Assembly (NCBI RefSeq): GCF_014931605.1
Contig: NZ_CP053382.1
Coordinates: 4,426,932-4,490,931 of the forward strand
From: Halomonas sp. MCCC 1A13316
GTDB taxonomy: Bacteria; Pseudomonadota; Gammaproteobacteria; Pseudomonadales; Halomonadaceae
Direction of reading: 5' to 3'
DNA: 64,000 bases
Shown here: positions 1-9,941 of the stretch, in pieces
How positions within the stretch are numbered: the first letter of the stretch is position 1
Layout: each line of letters opens with the position of its first letter
Notes under the pieces: generated by a model
What the model saw: only the letters and a program-made list of their open reading frames with translations
What the model was told of the DNA's origin: nothing
The model's database searches: none
Translations under genes and position numbers: made by a program

Positions 1-106
1 AGCTCAGCAGTAGCGCACCACTGAAGGCGAGAAACACGCGCAGGCTGTAGGCGAACTTGTCCAGCGTCCACAGACGGCGTAGAGAGAGCGTTAGCGAGAT
101 CGGCAT
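1..106 (-). CDS. partial membrane protein, YccS/YhfK-like N-terminus
   Basis: Only the first 35 codons are inside the window; the gene continues leftward off the edge. The peptide begins MPISLTLSLRRLWTLDKF and goes on into a hydrophobic stretch (YSLRVFLAFSGALLLS) typical of a first membrane helix. The motif of basic residues, LW.LDKF and YSLRVF resembles the start of YccS/YhfK (FUSC-type) inner-membrane proteins. This is recognition from memory of the family, not an alignment. The ATG has only a weak purine-rich stretch (agagct) upstream. Confidence 0.45.
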   Translation of the reverse strand, partial: MPISLTLSLRRLWTLDKFAYSLRVFLAFSGALLLS

Positions 107-263
107 GGAGCTCTTGGGCGTTAGCGTTGGAAGGCCATGCGGACCATTCTACCCGACACTAGACTTTCGTATAACTCTTAAAGCCTGGCAGCAGCCGGCG
201 TCAGGATACGCAAGCGCAGAAGCGGAATGACGCGCCATGCCAAAATAACGCGACTACCGGGAA

Positions 264-620
264 TTAGAGCCGCTTGAGCAGTTTCTGCAGTTTCTGAAGG
301 TCGCTCGAATCACCGACCAGGCGCACCTTGCCGGCGATCATGCCGTCGAGAAAGGCCTGCTGGGTCGGCTTGCGCAGCACACGAACGGCACTGGCTTCAT
401 CATCGAAACGCAGCTCCAGGTCGAGGTCCACCGGCAGCCCCGCGCCAGTCTGTATGCCTTGGGGCGACATGCGGAAGTGACGCGCGATGGAGAGATCCTC
501 GGTGGCGATTCCCCAGTCGAGGCGGCGCACCTCGGCGAGCGCCTGGCGGAAGTCCGGCTTGCGGCGCAAAGCACGCTTGAGCATCAAACCCAGTAGCCAC
601 AGTATCAGTCGCAGCTTCAT
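264..620 (-). CDS. small protein, possibly SCP2-like lipid-binding fold
   Basis: This 118-residue protein begins MKLRLILWLLGLMLKRALRR, a hydrophobic segment followed by basic residues. It could be a membrane anchor or an amphipathic helix. The remainder (residues 40-118) has alternating strands and a closing segment FLDGMIAGKVRLVGDSSDLQKLQKLLKRL. That resembles the C-terminal part of SCP2/UbiJ-type sterol-carrier domains, where a helix ends the hydrophobic tunnel. An in-frame GTG 60 bases upstream would add 20 residues, but the ATG gives a cleaner N-terminus. It lies just downstream of the HU gene on the same strand. No function is assigned; the SCP2 resemblance is weak. Confidence 0.6.
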   Translation of the reverse strand: MKLRLILWLLGLMLKRALRRKPDFRQALAEVRRLDWGIATEDLSIARHFRMSPQGIQTGAGLPVDLDLELRFDDEASAVRVLRKPTQQAFLDGMIAGKVRLVGDSSDLQKLQKLLKRL

Positions 621-703
621 ATCGAGTCCGATTCGAGCGAGGAGAAGAGGTATCGCGGCCTGACGGACAGGCCGCGCCACGAGAGGGGATTCGAGGCTCC
701 GAA

Positions 704-982
704 TCAGCCCTTGCCGACGGCGTCCTTGAGGCCCTTGCCCGGCTTGAAGGCAACGGTCTTGCTGGCCGGAATGGCCAGTGGCTGGCCGGTTTGGGGGTTC
801 TTGCCGGTGCGCGCGGCGCGCTCTCGCACGGTAAAGGTACCAAACCCGATCAGTGAAACATCCTGCCCTTGGGCCACGCTGCCGGTGATCTCGTCGAGAA
901 TGACGTTGAGCACCTGGCTGGCCTTGTCTTTCGAAAGTTCCGCACGCTCGGCAATTGCCGCAGCAAGATCTGGCTTACGCAT
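704..982 (-). CDS. HU-family DNA-binding protein
   Basis: A 92-residue histone-like protein that bends and compacts DNA as a dimer. The family marks are clear: an N-terminal helical dimerisation region (MRKPDLAAAIAERAELSKDKAS), the turn GFGTF at residues 46-50, and the DNA-embracing arm RTGKNPQTG near 58-66, closed by KTVAFKPGKGLKDAV. The ATG was chosen because a strong AGGAGG ribosome site sits seven bases upstream; the frame is open further but without a better signal. Pseudomonas also has an HU gene beside rubredoxin reductase, and the same neighbour is found here. Confidence 0.95.
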   Translation of the reverse strand: MRKPDLAAAIAERAELSKDKASQVLNVILDEITGSVAQGQDVSLIGFGTFTVRERAARTGKNPQTGQPLAIPASKTVAFKPGKGLKDAVGKG

Positions 983-1181
983 ACTACAGCCCTCCTGGTA
1001 TTGGCTATGTCCCGGCACGCTGCCGGTGAGTTGTTATTCATCAATGGTAAAACTAGAGCCGTCTGTCACTTCCCCCGGGAGAGCCCGTTCCCTTGCGTGG
1101 GTTCGTCCCTTGCTCTTGAAGCTTCAAGCGCGGCAATCAACGGCGGCCCGTACTGCGAAGCCGGCCGAGGCGATGACGTGA

Positions 1182-2342
1182 CTAGCCTAGCAACGGCGGC
1201 GTCGCTCGCGCCAGCTCAACTTTCCGCTTCACGCAGGCTCCTGTCAACGCAAAGCCGATCAAACGTTCGTCTCTATCTTCGGCGAAGGCAGCCAAGTCGG
1301 CGCCCTCCCCCTCGATTCGCCAGCGGGCCGGCGCTGACAGCGGGGGTAGTGCAACCACCGGTAACAGCGGCGTTTTCACCAGCACCGGCCAGGCACCGTA
1401 GCTCACCTCGGTGGGTGTCCCGCTCAGTGTCCGTGCCAATGCCTTGGCGCTGGCCTGCAGCGGCTGCACGTACATGGCGTTGACCCCGGCCACGCAGGCC
1501 ACGTCGCCCAGGGCATGAATGCCCGGCACCGACGTTTGCAGGTAGCGGTCGACCTGGATGCCCGCCGCCCCCACCTCCAGCCCGGCCGCCCGGGCCAGCT
1601 CGCTGCGCGGGCGCAGCCCGGTAGCGACAAGCACCAGATCGGCCTCGAGTCGTTCGCCGTCGTCGAGCGCCACGCCGATATCGCTGCCGGCCGCCTCCAA
1701 CCGCGCAACGCCACGCCCCAGGTACAGCACCATGCCCGCATCACTGAACGCCTCGCCCAGCGCCCGGCCCAGCGGCTCTGGCAACAGCCGCGGCAAGGGC
1801 GCATGCTCCGGCGCCACCAGGCTAACCGCGTGACCGCCCGCCATCAGGTCGTTGGCGAACTCGCAGCCCACCAGGCCGGCCCCGACGATGGCCACGCGGG
1901 CACGGCGGCCAAGTGCTGCCAGGGCGGCATGAAAAGCGCGGTAGTCATCGAGATCGTTGATGGTGAAGACACGGCCGGCAAGTTCTTCGGGTATGTCGAA
2001 GGGCACGGCGGGCGCAGCGCCGGTGGCCAGCACCAGCTCGCCCCATGCCAGGCGCTCCTCGCCGATATGCAGGCACCCCCCCGCCGGGTCGACGGCTTCG
2101 ACCTGGGTTCGGGTGCGTACCACCGCACCCAACTGGTCGGCCACTTCCAGTGCCGAGCGTGCTGCTAGCCGCTCTGGGGGCAGGTGCTTGGCAAAGCCGG
2201 TGGAGAGCAGCGGCTTGGAGTAGTCGTCGCCGCTGTCGGCCGTGATCAGGGTAATGGAGCGCTCGGCATCCAGCGCACGCAGCTGCTTGAGCAGGCCAAT
2301 GCCCGCCATGCCGGAACCGATGATGGTAAGAGGTGCGGTCAT
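1182..2342 (-). CDS. NAD(P)H-dependent flavoprotein, rubredoxin reductase type
   Basis: This 386-residue FAD enzyme is of the rubredoxin-NAD+ reductase (AlkT/RubB) family, which passes electrons from NADH to rubredoxin. Residues 7-14 (IIGSGMAG) form the FAD-binding Rossmann motif. A second one, VAIVGAGLVGCEFA near 150, binds NAD(P)H, and the FAD-contact segment LQTSVPGIHALGDVA is near 270. The start has an AGGAG site (gaggagcccc) just upstream. It is divergent from ubiC with about 110 bases between them. In Pseudomonas the enzyme sits beside HU and rubredoxin genes; no rubredoxin is visible here, so the electron acceptor is uncertain. Confidence 0.85.
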   Translation of the reverse strand: MTAPLTIIGSGMAGIGLLKQLRALDAERSITLITADSGDDYSKPLLSTGFAKHLPPERLAARSALEVADQLGAVVRTRTQVEAVDPAGGCLHIGEERLAWGELVLATGAAPAVPFDIPEELAGRVFTINDLDDYRAFHAALAALGRRARVAIVGAGLVGCEFANDLMAGGHAVSLVAPEHAPLPRLLPEPLGRALGEAFSDAGMVLYLGRGVARLEAAGSDIGVALDDGERLEADLVLVATGLRPRSELARAAGLEVGAAGIQVDRYLQTSVPGIHALGDVACVAGVNAMYVQPLQASAKALARTLSGTPTEVSYGAWPVLVKTPLLPVVALPPLSAPARWRIEGEGADLAAFAEDRDERLIGFALTGACVKRKVELARATPPLLG

Positions 2343-2453
2343 GGGGCTCCTCGCGATGGCTGGGCCGCGGCCGAATGGCGCGGCCCAGCACGGGGAATCG
2401 TGTCAGAACCGCATGTTACACTATGCGCCCCTAGTTCGACCCGGAGAGTGCCG

Positions 2454-3011
2454 GTGACCCGGAACCACGCGGAGCGCCACGCCAATTCCCGTCTTTCTGC
2501 CACCTGGCGCCCCCTGCCCGCGGGCCGACCGGCGATGAGCCCGGCGTGGTGGGCCTGGGTAGCCACACGGGATTCCCTCACCGCACGGCTGATCGAAGCC
2601 GGCGCCGAGCGCTCTTTTCGCGTGCGCCTGCTCGATCAGCGCCTGGGGCAGCCGCGCCTCGACGAAGCCCAAGCTCTGGGGCTGCCCCTCGATCGCCTCG
2701 CCTGGCTGCGAGAAGTGGCGCTGTGCCTCGACGAGCGGCCCTGGGTGGTGGCCCGTTCGGTGGCGCCGCTGGCCCAGATGCGGGGTCAACGTCTCGAGCG
2801 GCTCGGCGAGCGTTCACTGGGCAGTTGGCTGTTCCGCCAGCCCGGCCTGGTGCGCAGCCCCATCGAGGTCACGGTCGCCCCGGCCCCCTTCCATACCTTG
2901 ACCGGCCCTTGGGGACGGCGTTCGGTGTTCCGCCACGGCCGCTTCGCGGTGCTTGTGCAGGAGTTCTTCCTCGACGCGATGGCGGATGAATTGGGCCTGC
3001 CATCACGCTAG
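2454..3011 (+). CDS. ubiC: chorismate pyruvate-lyase
   Basis: UbiC splits chorismate into 4-hydroxybenzoate and pyruvate, the first committed step of ubiquinone synthesis, in the cytosol. The 185-residue product has the family signatures DSLTARL, WLREVALCLDERPWVVARSVAP, RSLGSWLF and the closing R.GRFAVLVQEFFLDAM. I chose a GTG start with ggag seven bases upstream; an ATG at codon 28 (MSPAWWAW) is the main alternative. The next gene, ubiA, uses the product directly and follows after 29 bases, so the two very probably form an operon. Confidence 0.88.
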   Translation: MTRNHAERHANSRLSATWRPLPAGRPAMSPAWWAWVATRDSLTARLIEAGAERSFRVRLLDQRLGQPRLDEAQALGLPLDRLAWLREVALCLDERPWVVARSVAPLAQMRGQRLERLGERSLGSWLFRQPGLVRSPIEVTVAPAPFHTLTGPWGRRSVFRHGRFAVLVQEFFLDAMADELGLPSR

Positions 3012-3040
3012 GATGATCGCCATCGAATGAGGAGACACCG

Positions 3041-3934
3041 ATGGATCGCTCTCTGATGCGCCCCAAAGGGCTTGCCCGCCTGCCCGACTTCCTGCACCTG
3101 ATGCGGCTGGACCGCCCCATCGGCACCTGGCTCTTGATGTGGCCCACGCTATGGGCACTGTGGATGGCCGCGGCGGGACTCCCCGAGCGGCATCTGCTGC
3201 TGATCTTCGTTGCCGGGGTCTACCTGATGCGCGCCGCCGGCTGCGTGATCAACGACTATGCCGACCGCCACTTCGACGGCCACGTGAAACGTACCAGGAA
3301 CCGCCCGCTTGCCACCGGGCGCATCGGCGAGCAAGAGGCCAAGTTCCTGTTCGCCAGCCTGGTCGCGGCGGCCTTCGTACTGGTGTTGTTCACCAATCCG
3401 TTCACCGTCATGCTCTCGCTGGTAGGCGTGGTTCTGGCCTTCATTTACCCGTTCATGAAGCGCTATACCCACCTGCCGCAAGCGTTTCTCGGCGCCGCCT
3501 TCTCGTGGGCGATCCCCATGGCCTTTGGCGCCGTGCTCGGCCATGTGCCGCTGGAGGCCTGGCTGCTGTTCGCTGCTAACGTGACCTGGACGGTGGCCTA
3601 CGATACCCAATACGCCATGGTCGACCGCGACGACGATCTCAAGATCGGCATCAAGTCCACCGCGGTGCTGCTGGGCCACGCCGACCGCGCCGCCATCGGC
3701 CTGCTGCAGCTGGTCACGTTGGGCCTGCTGGGCTGGGTCGGGTGGCGGCTGGGGCTCGGCGTGTTCTTCTGGCTAGGGCTGGCGGGCATGGCTGCGACCT
3801 TCGTCCATCAGCAGTTCTTGATACGGGAACGCGAGCGCGAGCGCTGCTTCCAGGCCTTCCTCAACAATCACTGGTCGGGGCTGCTGGTGTTCGCCGGCAT
3901 TGCGCTGAGCCTGTGGCCCGTTACCGGCACCTGA
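3041..3934 (+). CDS. ubiA: 4-hydroxybenzoate octaprenyltransferase
   Basis: UbiA attaches the polyprenyl tail to 4-hydroxybenzoate in the inner membrane. The 297 residues form a chain of hydrophobic helices. The two aspartate-rich motifs that hold Mg-prenyl-diphosphate are intact: [11 protein letters not shown] around residue 71 and [12 protein letters not shown] around residue 188. A GAGGAG ribosome site lies eight bases upstream of the ATG. It follows ubiC in an apparent two-gene operon. Confidence 0.95.
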   Translation: MDRSLMRPKGLARLPDFLHLMRLDRPIGTWLLMWPTLWALWMAAAGLPERHLLLIFVAGVYLMRAAGCVINDYADRHFDGHVKRTRNRPLATGRIGEQEAKFLFASLVAAAFVLVLFTNPFTVMLSLVGVVLAFIYPFMKRYTHLPQAFLGAAFSWAIPMAFGAVLGHVPLEAWLLFAANVTWTVAYDTQYAMVDRDDDLKIGIKSTAVLLGHADRAAIGLLQLVTLGLLGWVGWRLGLGVFFWLGLAGMAATFVHQQFLIRERERERCFQAFLNNHWSGLLVFAGIALSLWPVTGT

Positions 3935-3948
3935 AGCCGCTGGCGAGG

Positions 3949-3966
3949 GTGTCATCCAACTGTCAT
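3949..3966 (+). promoter_or_regulatory. Pho box upstream of phoB
   Basis: Two TGTCAT half-sites stand exactly 11 bases apart (gTGTCATccaacTGTCAT), matching the known PhoB-binding direct repeat CTGTCAT-4-CTGTCA except in the first base and the AT-rich spacer. It is 52 bases upstream of the phoB start, as expected for an autoregulated phoBR operon. An almost identical copy precedes pstC. Confidence 0.85.
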
Positions 3967-4017
3967 GATGACGTGGTGAGATCGTCACCGACCCGTCACT
4001 GACCGCGAGGCTTCGGG

Positions 4018-4707
<690 letters not shown>

Positions 4708-4708
4708 C

Positions 4709-6028
4709 GTGCGTCCCTGGAGCCATGAACTCTGGCGTCTCGGCCTGCTTGCCGTTGCCGGCAGCCTGGTCGGCTGGCTGCTTTCCGCCCCTGGCCTGGG
4801 GCTCGCCGCGGGGTTGACCCTGCGCCTGATCCATCACCTGCGCCAATTGCATGCCCTGCGCCGCTGGCTGACCCGCAATCCTCACAGCGAACCGCCCGCG
4901 GCCACTGGCCTATGGGGCGAGCTGTTCGACCGCCTGTACCGCTACCAGAAGGGCCAGCGCCATACCCAGCATCGTCTTCAAGCGACCCTCAAGCGCATCC
5001 AGGAGTCCTCCGAAGCGATGCGCGACAGCGTGGTGATGCTCGACCCGCATGGCGATCTGGAGTGGTGGAACAGCGCCGCTGAGCGCATGCTGGGCCTCAA
5101 GGCTGCCCACGATCGTGGCCAGCATATCACCAACCTGGTGCGTGACCCTCGCTTCGTCGCCTACTTCAATGCCCGCGATTACCGCGAGCCGCTGACGTTG
5201 ACCTCGCCGGTCAACGAACGTGTGGTGCTGCAGTTCCAGATCACGCTCTACGGCGACGACGAACGCCTGGTGATGGCGCGCGACATTACCCGCCTGCACC
5301 GCCTGGAGGAGATGCGCCGCGATTTCGTCGCCAACGTCTCGCATGAGCTGAGGACACCGCTGACCGTACTGGCGGGCTATCTCGAGACCTATGCCGACGC
5401 CGCCGACCGTCTGCCGCCGCGCCTGGCCCAAGGGCTGACCCGCATGCAGGAACAGACCACCCGCATGCAGAATCTGGTCAACGATTTGCTGCTGCTGTCG
5501 CGCTTGGAAATCGACCAGGGCGGCGAGGATCATCTGCCGTTGGCCGTGCCGACGCTGCTCGAGGAGGTGCGCCAGGACACCGAGGCGCTGTCGGCGGGGC
5601 GTCAGCAAGTCCGCGTCGAGATCGAGGAGGAACGGCAGCTGCTCGGCAGCGATCCGGAAATTCATAGCGCGCTGTCCAACCTCGCCTCCAATGCGGTGCG
5701 CTACACCCCCGAAGGCAGCCACGTCGTGCTGCGCTGGAAGCCGCACCCCAAGGGCGCCTGCCTGGAAGTGGAGGACGATGGCGAGGGGATCGATCCGGTT
5801 CACATCCCCCGGCTCACCGAGCGCTTCTATCGGATCGACAAGGGGCGCAGCAGCGAGAGCGGCGGTACCGGTCTGGGACTCGCCATCGTCAAGCACGTGC
5901 TGCTGCGCCATGATGCCTATCTCGAGATCGAATCCCACCCCGGCCACGGCGCCCTGTTCCGCTGCGTGTTTCCCGTCTCTCGCCTGGTGGCTAACGTAGA
6001 AACGACTGAGCAAACTTCAGGCAGTTGA
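4709..6028 (+). CDS. phoR: phosphate regulon sensor histidine kinase
   Basis: PhoR senses phosphate status through the Pst/PhoU complex and phosphorylates PhoB. From the GTG start the protein has 439 residues. It contains a short hydrophobic N-terminal hairpin (LGLLAVAGSLVGWLL), a PAS domain around 90-190, the dimerisation/phospho-acceptor motif VSHELRTPLT with the histidine near 212, an N box (LSNLASNAVRYTP), and ATP-lid motifs DDGEGI and GGTGLGLAIVKH. The GTG is one base after the phoB stop, so coupled translation is likely. It ends 16 bases from the convergent cysZ. Confidence 0.95.
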   Translation: MRPWSHELWRLGLLAVAGSLVGWLLSAPGLGLAAGLTLRLIHHLRQLHALRRWLTRNPHSEPPAATGLWGELFDRLYRYQKGQRHTQHRLQATLKRIQESSEAMRDSVVMLDPHGDLEWWNSAAERMLGLKAAHDRGQHITNLVRDPRFVAYFNARDYREPLTLTSPVNERVVLQFQITLYGDDERLVMARDITRLHRLEEMRRDFVANVSHELRTPLTVLAGYLETYADAADRLPPRLAQGLTRMQEQTTRMQNLVNDLLLLSRLEIDQGGEDHLPLAVPTLLEEVRQDTEALSAGRQQVRVEIEEERQLLGSDPEIHSALSNLASNAVRYTPEGSHVVLRWKPHPKGACLEVEDDGEGIDPVHIPRLTERFYRIDKGRSSESGGTGLGLAIVKHVLLRHDAYLEIESHPGHGALFRCVFPVSRLVANVETTEQTSGS

Positions 6029-6044
6029 GTCTCCAATCCTCCCC

Positions 6045-6776
6045 TCAGGTGGGGACAACGTCACGCTCGCCGCGATAGTGGCGGTCCCACATCAGCACGG
6101 CGCCGGCCACGGCGCCGGGCAGCAGGAACAGGTTGGCCAGCGGGATCCAGGTGATCAACGTCACCCAGCCGCCAAAAGTAAGGGTCTGCCAGGCGTGCGA
6201 GGAGAGCCGGCGGCGCATGTCGGTGAAGCTCACCTTGTTATTGTCCATGGGGTAGTCGAGGTAGGTAATCGCCATGATCCAGGCCGAGAACAGCGCCCAC
6301 AGGAAAGGGGCGATGACGTTGAGCACCGGCACCCAACTGAGGACGAACAGCGCCAGCGCCCGCGGCAGGATGTAGCCGAGCTTGACCAGCTCACGCCCCA
6401 ACGCGTCCACGGCGGTGCGTGCCAGGCCGCGATCGTCCAGCGGTGGCCGGCCGGTGGCCTGGACCTCCACCTTGGCCGCCAGGAAGCCGTAGAAGGGCGC
6501 AGCGATGAAGTGGGTGACCAGAGTGAAGGTGAAGAACACGATCAGCACCAGGCTCGCCACGAACAGCGGCCAGATCAGCCACTCCAGCCAACCGAGCCAG
6601 GCCGGCACCATGGCCATCCAACTGTCCAACCAGCCACCGAAATGGCTGACCACGTAGTAGAGCATGGCCGAATAGACCGCCAAGTTGACGGCGATCGGGA
6701 CATAGACGTAGCGGCGCAGGCCGCGGCCGTAGACCAGCCGCGTACCGCGGTTGAGTGCCGTCAAGGCGTTCAGCAT
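6045..6776 (-). CDS. cysZ: sulfate transporter CysZ
   Basis: A 243-residue EI24/CysZ-family inner-membrane protein, known in enterobacteria to supply sulfate for cysteine synthesis. Four hydrophobic blocks are visible (around residues 20-45, 70-95, 135-170 and 195-225). Typical family segments are present, such as FTLVTHFIAAPFYGFLAAKVE and AWIMAITYLDYPMDNNKVSF. An AGAGGA site precedes the ATG. It lies downstream of phoU on the same strand with 18 bases between, so it may be cotranscribed with the pst-phoU genes, although its role is in sulfur rather than phosphate supply. Confidence 0.9.
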   Translation of the reverse strand: MLNALTALNRGTRLVYGRGLRRYVYVPIAVNLAVYSAMLYYVVSHFGGWLDSWMAMVPAWLGWLEWLIWPLFVASLVLIVFFTFTLVTHFIAAPFYGFLAAKVEVQATGRPPLDDRGLARTAVDALGRELVKLGYILPRALALFVLSWVPVLNVIAPFLWALFSAWIMAITYLDYPMDNNKVSFTDMRRRLSSHAWQTLTFGGWVTLITWIPLANLFLLPGAVAGAVLMWDRHYRGERDVVPT

Positions 6777-6794
6777 CTGGGTCCTCTGTGTGAG

Positions 6795-7523
6795 TCATTC
6801 CTTGCGTGTCAGGGCGTCTTCGTCGATCTGGGCCGGGTCCATGTGACGAATATCGAGCCCTTTTACCAGATAGATGACGTATTCGGCGAGATTGTCGGCA
6901 TGATCGCCGACCCGCTCAAGCGCGCGCAAGATCCACATCACGTTGAGTACCGGACCGATGGCGCGGCTGTCCTCCATCATGAAGGTCATCAGCGAGCGCA
7001 TGGCGCTGCCGTACTCGTCGTCCACCGACTCGTCCTCGTGCACCACCTGCAGGGCCAACTCGGTGTCGAAGCGGGCGAAGGCGGTCAGCGCGTCGCGCAG
7101 CATGCGCCGCACGTGCTCGCTGATATGACGCACCTCGACCAGGCCGCGCACGCTATTGCCGGCATCGATCAGGGTCAGGGCATTGCGTGCGATCTTGCTC
7201 GCCTCGTCGCCGATTCGCTCCAGGTCGGCGGTGGCACGAATCACCGCCAGGACCAGGCGCAGGTCGGAGGCCGCCGGCTGGCGCCGCGCCAGCACCCGAG
7301 TGCACTCGTCATCGATCTTGAGCTGCATGGCGTTGACGTCGCGGTCGCGGTCGCGCACCTTCTCGGCCAGACGGCTGTCGCCCTCAAGCAGCGCCTGGAT
7401 CGCCTCCTGTACCTGCTGCTCGACCAGCCCGCCCATGGTCATCAGCTGGGTCTTGAGCGCCTCCAGCTCCTGGTTGAACTGGCGGGAGATATGCTGGCTG
7501 TGGGTATCGCTGGTAATGTCCAT
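6795..7523 (-). CDS. phoU: phosphate signalling protein
   Basis: PhoU links the PstSCAB transporter to PhoR and damps PhoB activation when phosphate is plentiful. The 242-residue protein is all-helical with the two expected three-helix repeats. Each carries the metal-binding E.....D type motif, seen as LRLVLAVIRATADLERIGDEASKIA in the first half and GPVLNVMWILRALERVGDHADNLAEYVIYLVKG in the second. GAGGAG precedes the start. It follows pstB by 24 bases, the usual pst operon position. Confidence 0.96.
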   Translation of the reverse strand: MDITSDTHSQHISRQFNQELEALKTQLMTMGGLVEQQVQEAIQALLEGDSRLAEKVRDRDRDVNAMQLKIDDECTRVLARRQPAASDLRLVLAVIRATADLERIGDEASKIARNALTLIDAGNSVRGLVEVRHISEHVRRMLRDALTAFARFDTELALQVVHEDESVDDEYGSAMRSLMTFMMEDSRAIGPVLNVMWILRALERVGDHADNLAEYVIYLVKGLDIRHMDPAQIDEDALTRKE

Positions 7524-7547
7524 CGTTCTCTCCTCGGGTGGCCTCGA

Positions 7548-8360
7548 TCAGGCCATGCGGCCGGTGATGTAGTTTTCGGTACGACGCAGGCTGGGGTTGG
7601 TGAACAGGGTGTCGGTGGGGGCGTACTCCACCAGTTCGCCGTCCTGCAGGAAGGCGGTGTAGTCGGAGACTCGCGCCGCCTGCTGCATGTTGTGCGTCAC
7701 GAGTATCAGCGTCAGCTGCGATTTCAGGCTGCGAATCAGCTCCTCGATCTTCAGCGTCGAGATCGGATCCAGCGCCGAGGCCGGCTCGTCGAGCAACAGC
7801 ACCTCGGGGCGCACCGCCAGCGAGCGGGCAATCACCAGGCGCTGCTGCTGACCGCCAGAGAGTGACCAGGCCGAGGCGCGCAGGCGATCCTTCACCTCAT
7901 CCCACAGTGCCGCGGCATGCAGCGCCCACTCGACGATGTCATCCATGCGCCGACGCGTCAGCCCACCCTGCAGGCGCAGGCCGAAAGCCACGTTCTCGTA
8001 GATCGACATGGGGAATGGATTGGGCACCTGGAACACCATGCCGACACGGCGGCGCAGCTCGTCCACGGCCACCTCGGGCGCGTGAATGTCCTGGTCTTCG
8101 AGCAGTATCCTGCCCTCGTGGCTTACCTCCTCGTTGAGATCGTGCAGCCGGTTGAGCGTGCGCAGCAGCGTCGACTTGCCACAGCCCGACGGTCCGATAA
8201 ATGCCGTGACCCGGTGCCGGGGTACCCGCAGCGAGATCCCTCGCAGCGCCGGCTTGCCACCATAGGCCAGGCCCAGACCCTCGATCTGAAAACAGCTGGT
8301 CTCGGCTGGGAAATCGATGATCGATTCCGAGGTGGGCCGGAAGCGGGACGGCAAGTTCAT
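7548..8360 (-). CDS. pstB: phosphate ABC transporter ATP-binding protein
   Basis: PstB hydrolyses ATP on the cytoplasmic side to drive phosphate import through PstCA. In 270 residues it shows Walker [10 protein letters not shown] (about 56-64), the Q loop with [16 protein letters not shown], the signature LSGGQQQRL (about 167), Walker [14 protein letters not shown] and the switch histidine in LVTHNMQQA. The first 25 residues before the ATPase core are variable. It lies between pstA and phoU on the same strand. Confidence 0.96.
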   Translation of the reverse strand: MNLPSRFRPTSESIIDFPAETSCFQIEGLGLAYGGKPALRGISLRVPRHRVTAFIGPSGCGKSTLLRTLNRLHDLNEEVSHEGRILLEDQDIHAPEVAVDELRRRVGMVFQVPNPFPMSIYENVAFGLRLQGGLTRRRMDDIVEWALHAAALWDEVKDRLRASAWSLSGGQQQRLVIARSLAVRPEVLLLDEPASALDPISTLKIEELIRSLKSQLTLILVTHNMQQAARVSDYTAFLQDGELVEYAPTDTLFTNPSLRRTENYITGRMA

Positions 8361-8377
8361 CGGTGGGAGTTACCTCT

Positions 8378-9931
8378 TCATGGACGCGGCTGCACACCGT
8401 GACGCGCGCGAAAATAATGACGCAGAAAGATGGCAGTCAGGTTAAGCACCAGAATGACCAGCACCAAGAGTAGCGCCGTGGCAAACACCAGCGGCATGGC
8501 CGCCTGCACGTCGCTGCCGTGAAACGCCGTATCGTAGATGTGATAGCCCAGATGCATGAATTTGCGCTCAAGATGGAGGAAAGGGAACTCGCCGTCCACC
8601 GGCACCTGAGGTGCCAGCTTGGCCACGCCGACCAGCAGCAGCGGCGCTACCTCGCCGGCGGCCCGTGCCACCGCCAGGATCACCCCGGTGAGCATGGCCG
8701 GCACCGCCATCGGCAGCACTACCCTGGCCAATGTCTCGAACCGTGTGGCACCCAGCGCCAAGGCACCTTCGCGCTGCTCGACAGGGATTCGAGCCAGCCC
8801 CTCCTCGGTAGCGACGATGACCACCGGCAGCGTGAGCAGTGCCAGCGTCAACGACGCCCACAGCAGCCCTCCGGTGCCGAAAGTGGGCGAAGGCAGCGTA
8901 TCGCTGAAGAACCATTCATCTAGCGAGCCCCCAATGCCATAGACGAACACTCCCAGGCCGAACACGCCGTAAACGATCGAGGGCACCCCCGCCAAGTTGC
9001 GTACCGCAATCCGCACCAGGTTCGTCCAGCGTCCCTGATGAGCCACCTCGTTGAGATAGACCGCTGCCAGCACGCCGAAGGGCGTGACCAGCAGCGACAT
9101 CAGCAGCACCATCAACACGGTACCGAATATCGCCGGCCATACGCCCCCTGCCGAGTTGCCGTCCCGCGGGCCCTCGGCGAGGAAGCGCCATACGCCTTCC
9201 GCCCAGGCGGCCAGCTTCTGCGCCAGCGGCATGGCGTTGGGCTGCCAGGCACGCAGCACCTCGTCGAGTGGCTGCAGCAGGCGACGTCCGTCGGCGCTCT
9301 CGAGCAACGCCACTTCACCGCGCATCGCCTGCTGCAGGTCATGCACCCGGGCGTTGGCTTCGGCCAGCGCCCGCTGGGCGTCGGTGTCGTCCGGGTCGGT
9401 ATCAAGCCGCCGAATCAGCGGCCTGAGCACCTCCCGGTGCAGCCGCTCGCGCTCGCTGCGCAGCTGCTCCAGCGCCGCCAGACGGGCCTGGAGCCTGGCC
9501 CATGCGGCTCGCTGAGGCTCATGACCTGGTGCCGCCTCGACGTCCCCCACCGCTACCAGACGGCCGATGAATTTCCCGTGGCGTCGACGCTCCAGTACCA
9601 CCAGGTCCCGTGACCGCTCGCTCGCAACGATGGCATCGACCGGCAGCCAGTGCCAGACATGGCCATCGAGGTCGCGATTGGCGGTAAAATAGAGCCGTTC
9701 GCGCCCCTCCCCCTGCTCCAGCGGCAGCTCGCGCACGGCGCGGCCGGCCACTACCCGGCCATCGTCCATTTCTATCTGCTCGAGCGATGACGGCCAGAAA
9801 TGAGCCAACCCGCGTGCCCCGATGAGCAGCATCAGCCCCCCCAGCATCAGCAGCGACAGCGCCACGCTACCGGCAGCGAGCCAGGCCCAGGGACCTTCCG
9901 AACGTGGCAGGCGACGCTTGGCGAGCTTCAC
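8378..9931 (-). CDS. pstA: phosphate ABC transporter permease, long form
   Basis: PstA forms half of the phosphate channel in the inner membrane. The C-terminal 290 residues are the permease core, with AVYLNEVAHQGRWTNLVRIAVRNLAGVPSIVYGVFGLGVFVYG and the PstB-contact loop EGALALGATRFETLARVVLPMAVPAMLTG. Ahead of it, between the first helix (AAGSVALSLLMLGGLMLLIGA) and the core, is an insert of about 200 residues that is helical and probably extracytoplasmic. The long form also occurs in Pseudomonas. I chose the GTG with gaggggg upstream; an earlier GTG would overlap the end of pstC by 14 bases. Confidence 0.9.
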   Translation of the reverse strand: MKLAKRRLPRSEGPWAWLAAGSVALSLLMLGGLMLLIGARGLAHFWPSSLEQIEMDDGRVVAGRAVRELPLEQGEGRERLYFTANRDLDGHVWHWLPVDAIVASERSRDLVVLERRRHGKFIGRLVAVGDVEAAPGHEPQRAAWARLQARLAALEQLRSERERLHREVLRPLIRRLDTDPDDTDAQRALAEANARVHDLQQAMRGEVALLESADGRRLLQPLDEVLRAWQPNAMPLAQKLAAWAEGVWRFLAEGPRDGNSAGGVWPAIFGTVLMVLLMSLLVTPFGVLAAVYLNEVAHQGRWTNLVRIAVRNLAGVPSIVYGVFGLGVFVYGIGGSLDEWFFSDTLPSPTFGTGGLLWASLTLALLTLPVVIVATEEGLARIPVEQREGALALGATRFETLARVVLPMAVPAMLTGVILAVARAAGEVAPLLLVGVAKLAPQVPVDGEFPFLHLERKFMHLGYHIYDTAFHGSDVQAAMPLVFATALLLVLVILVLNLTAIFLRHYFRARHGVQPRP

Positions 9932-9941
9932 GCGAGCCCCC

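Noticed and set aside
4910..6013. Leftward open frame of 367 codons across phoR
   Set aside because: Antisense shadow of a clearly recognisable histidine kinase.
6078..7865. Rightward open frame of 595 codons
   Set aside because: It lies antisense to cysZ and phoU, is rich in His/Gln/Arg from reversed GC-rich codons, and has no family features.
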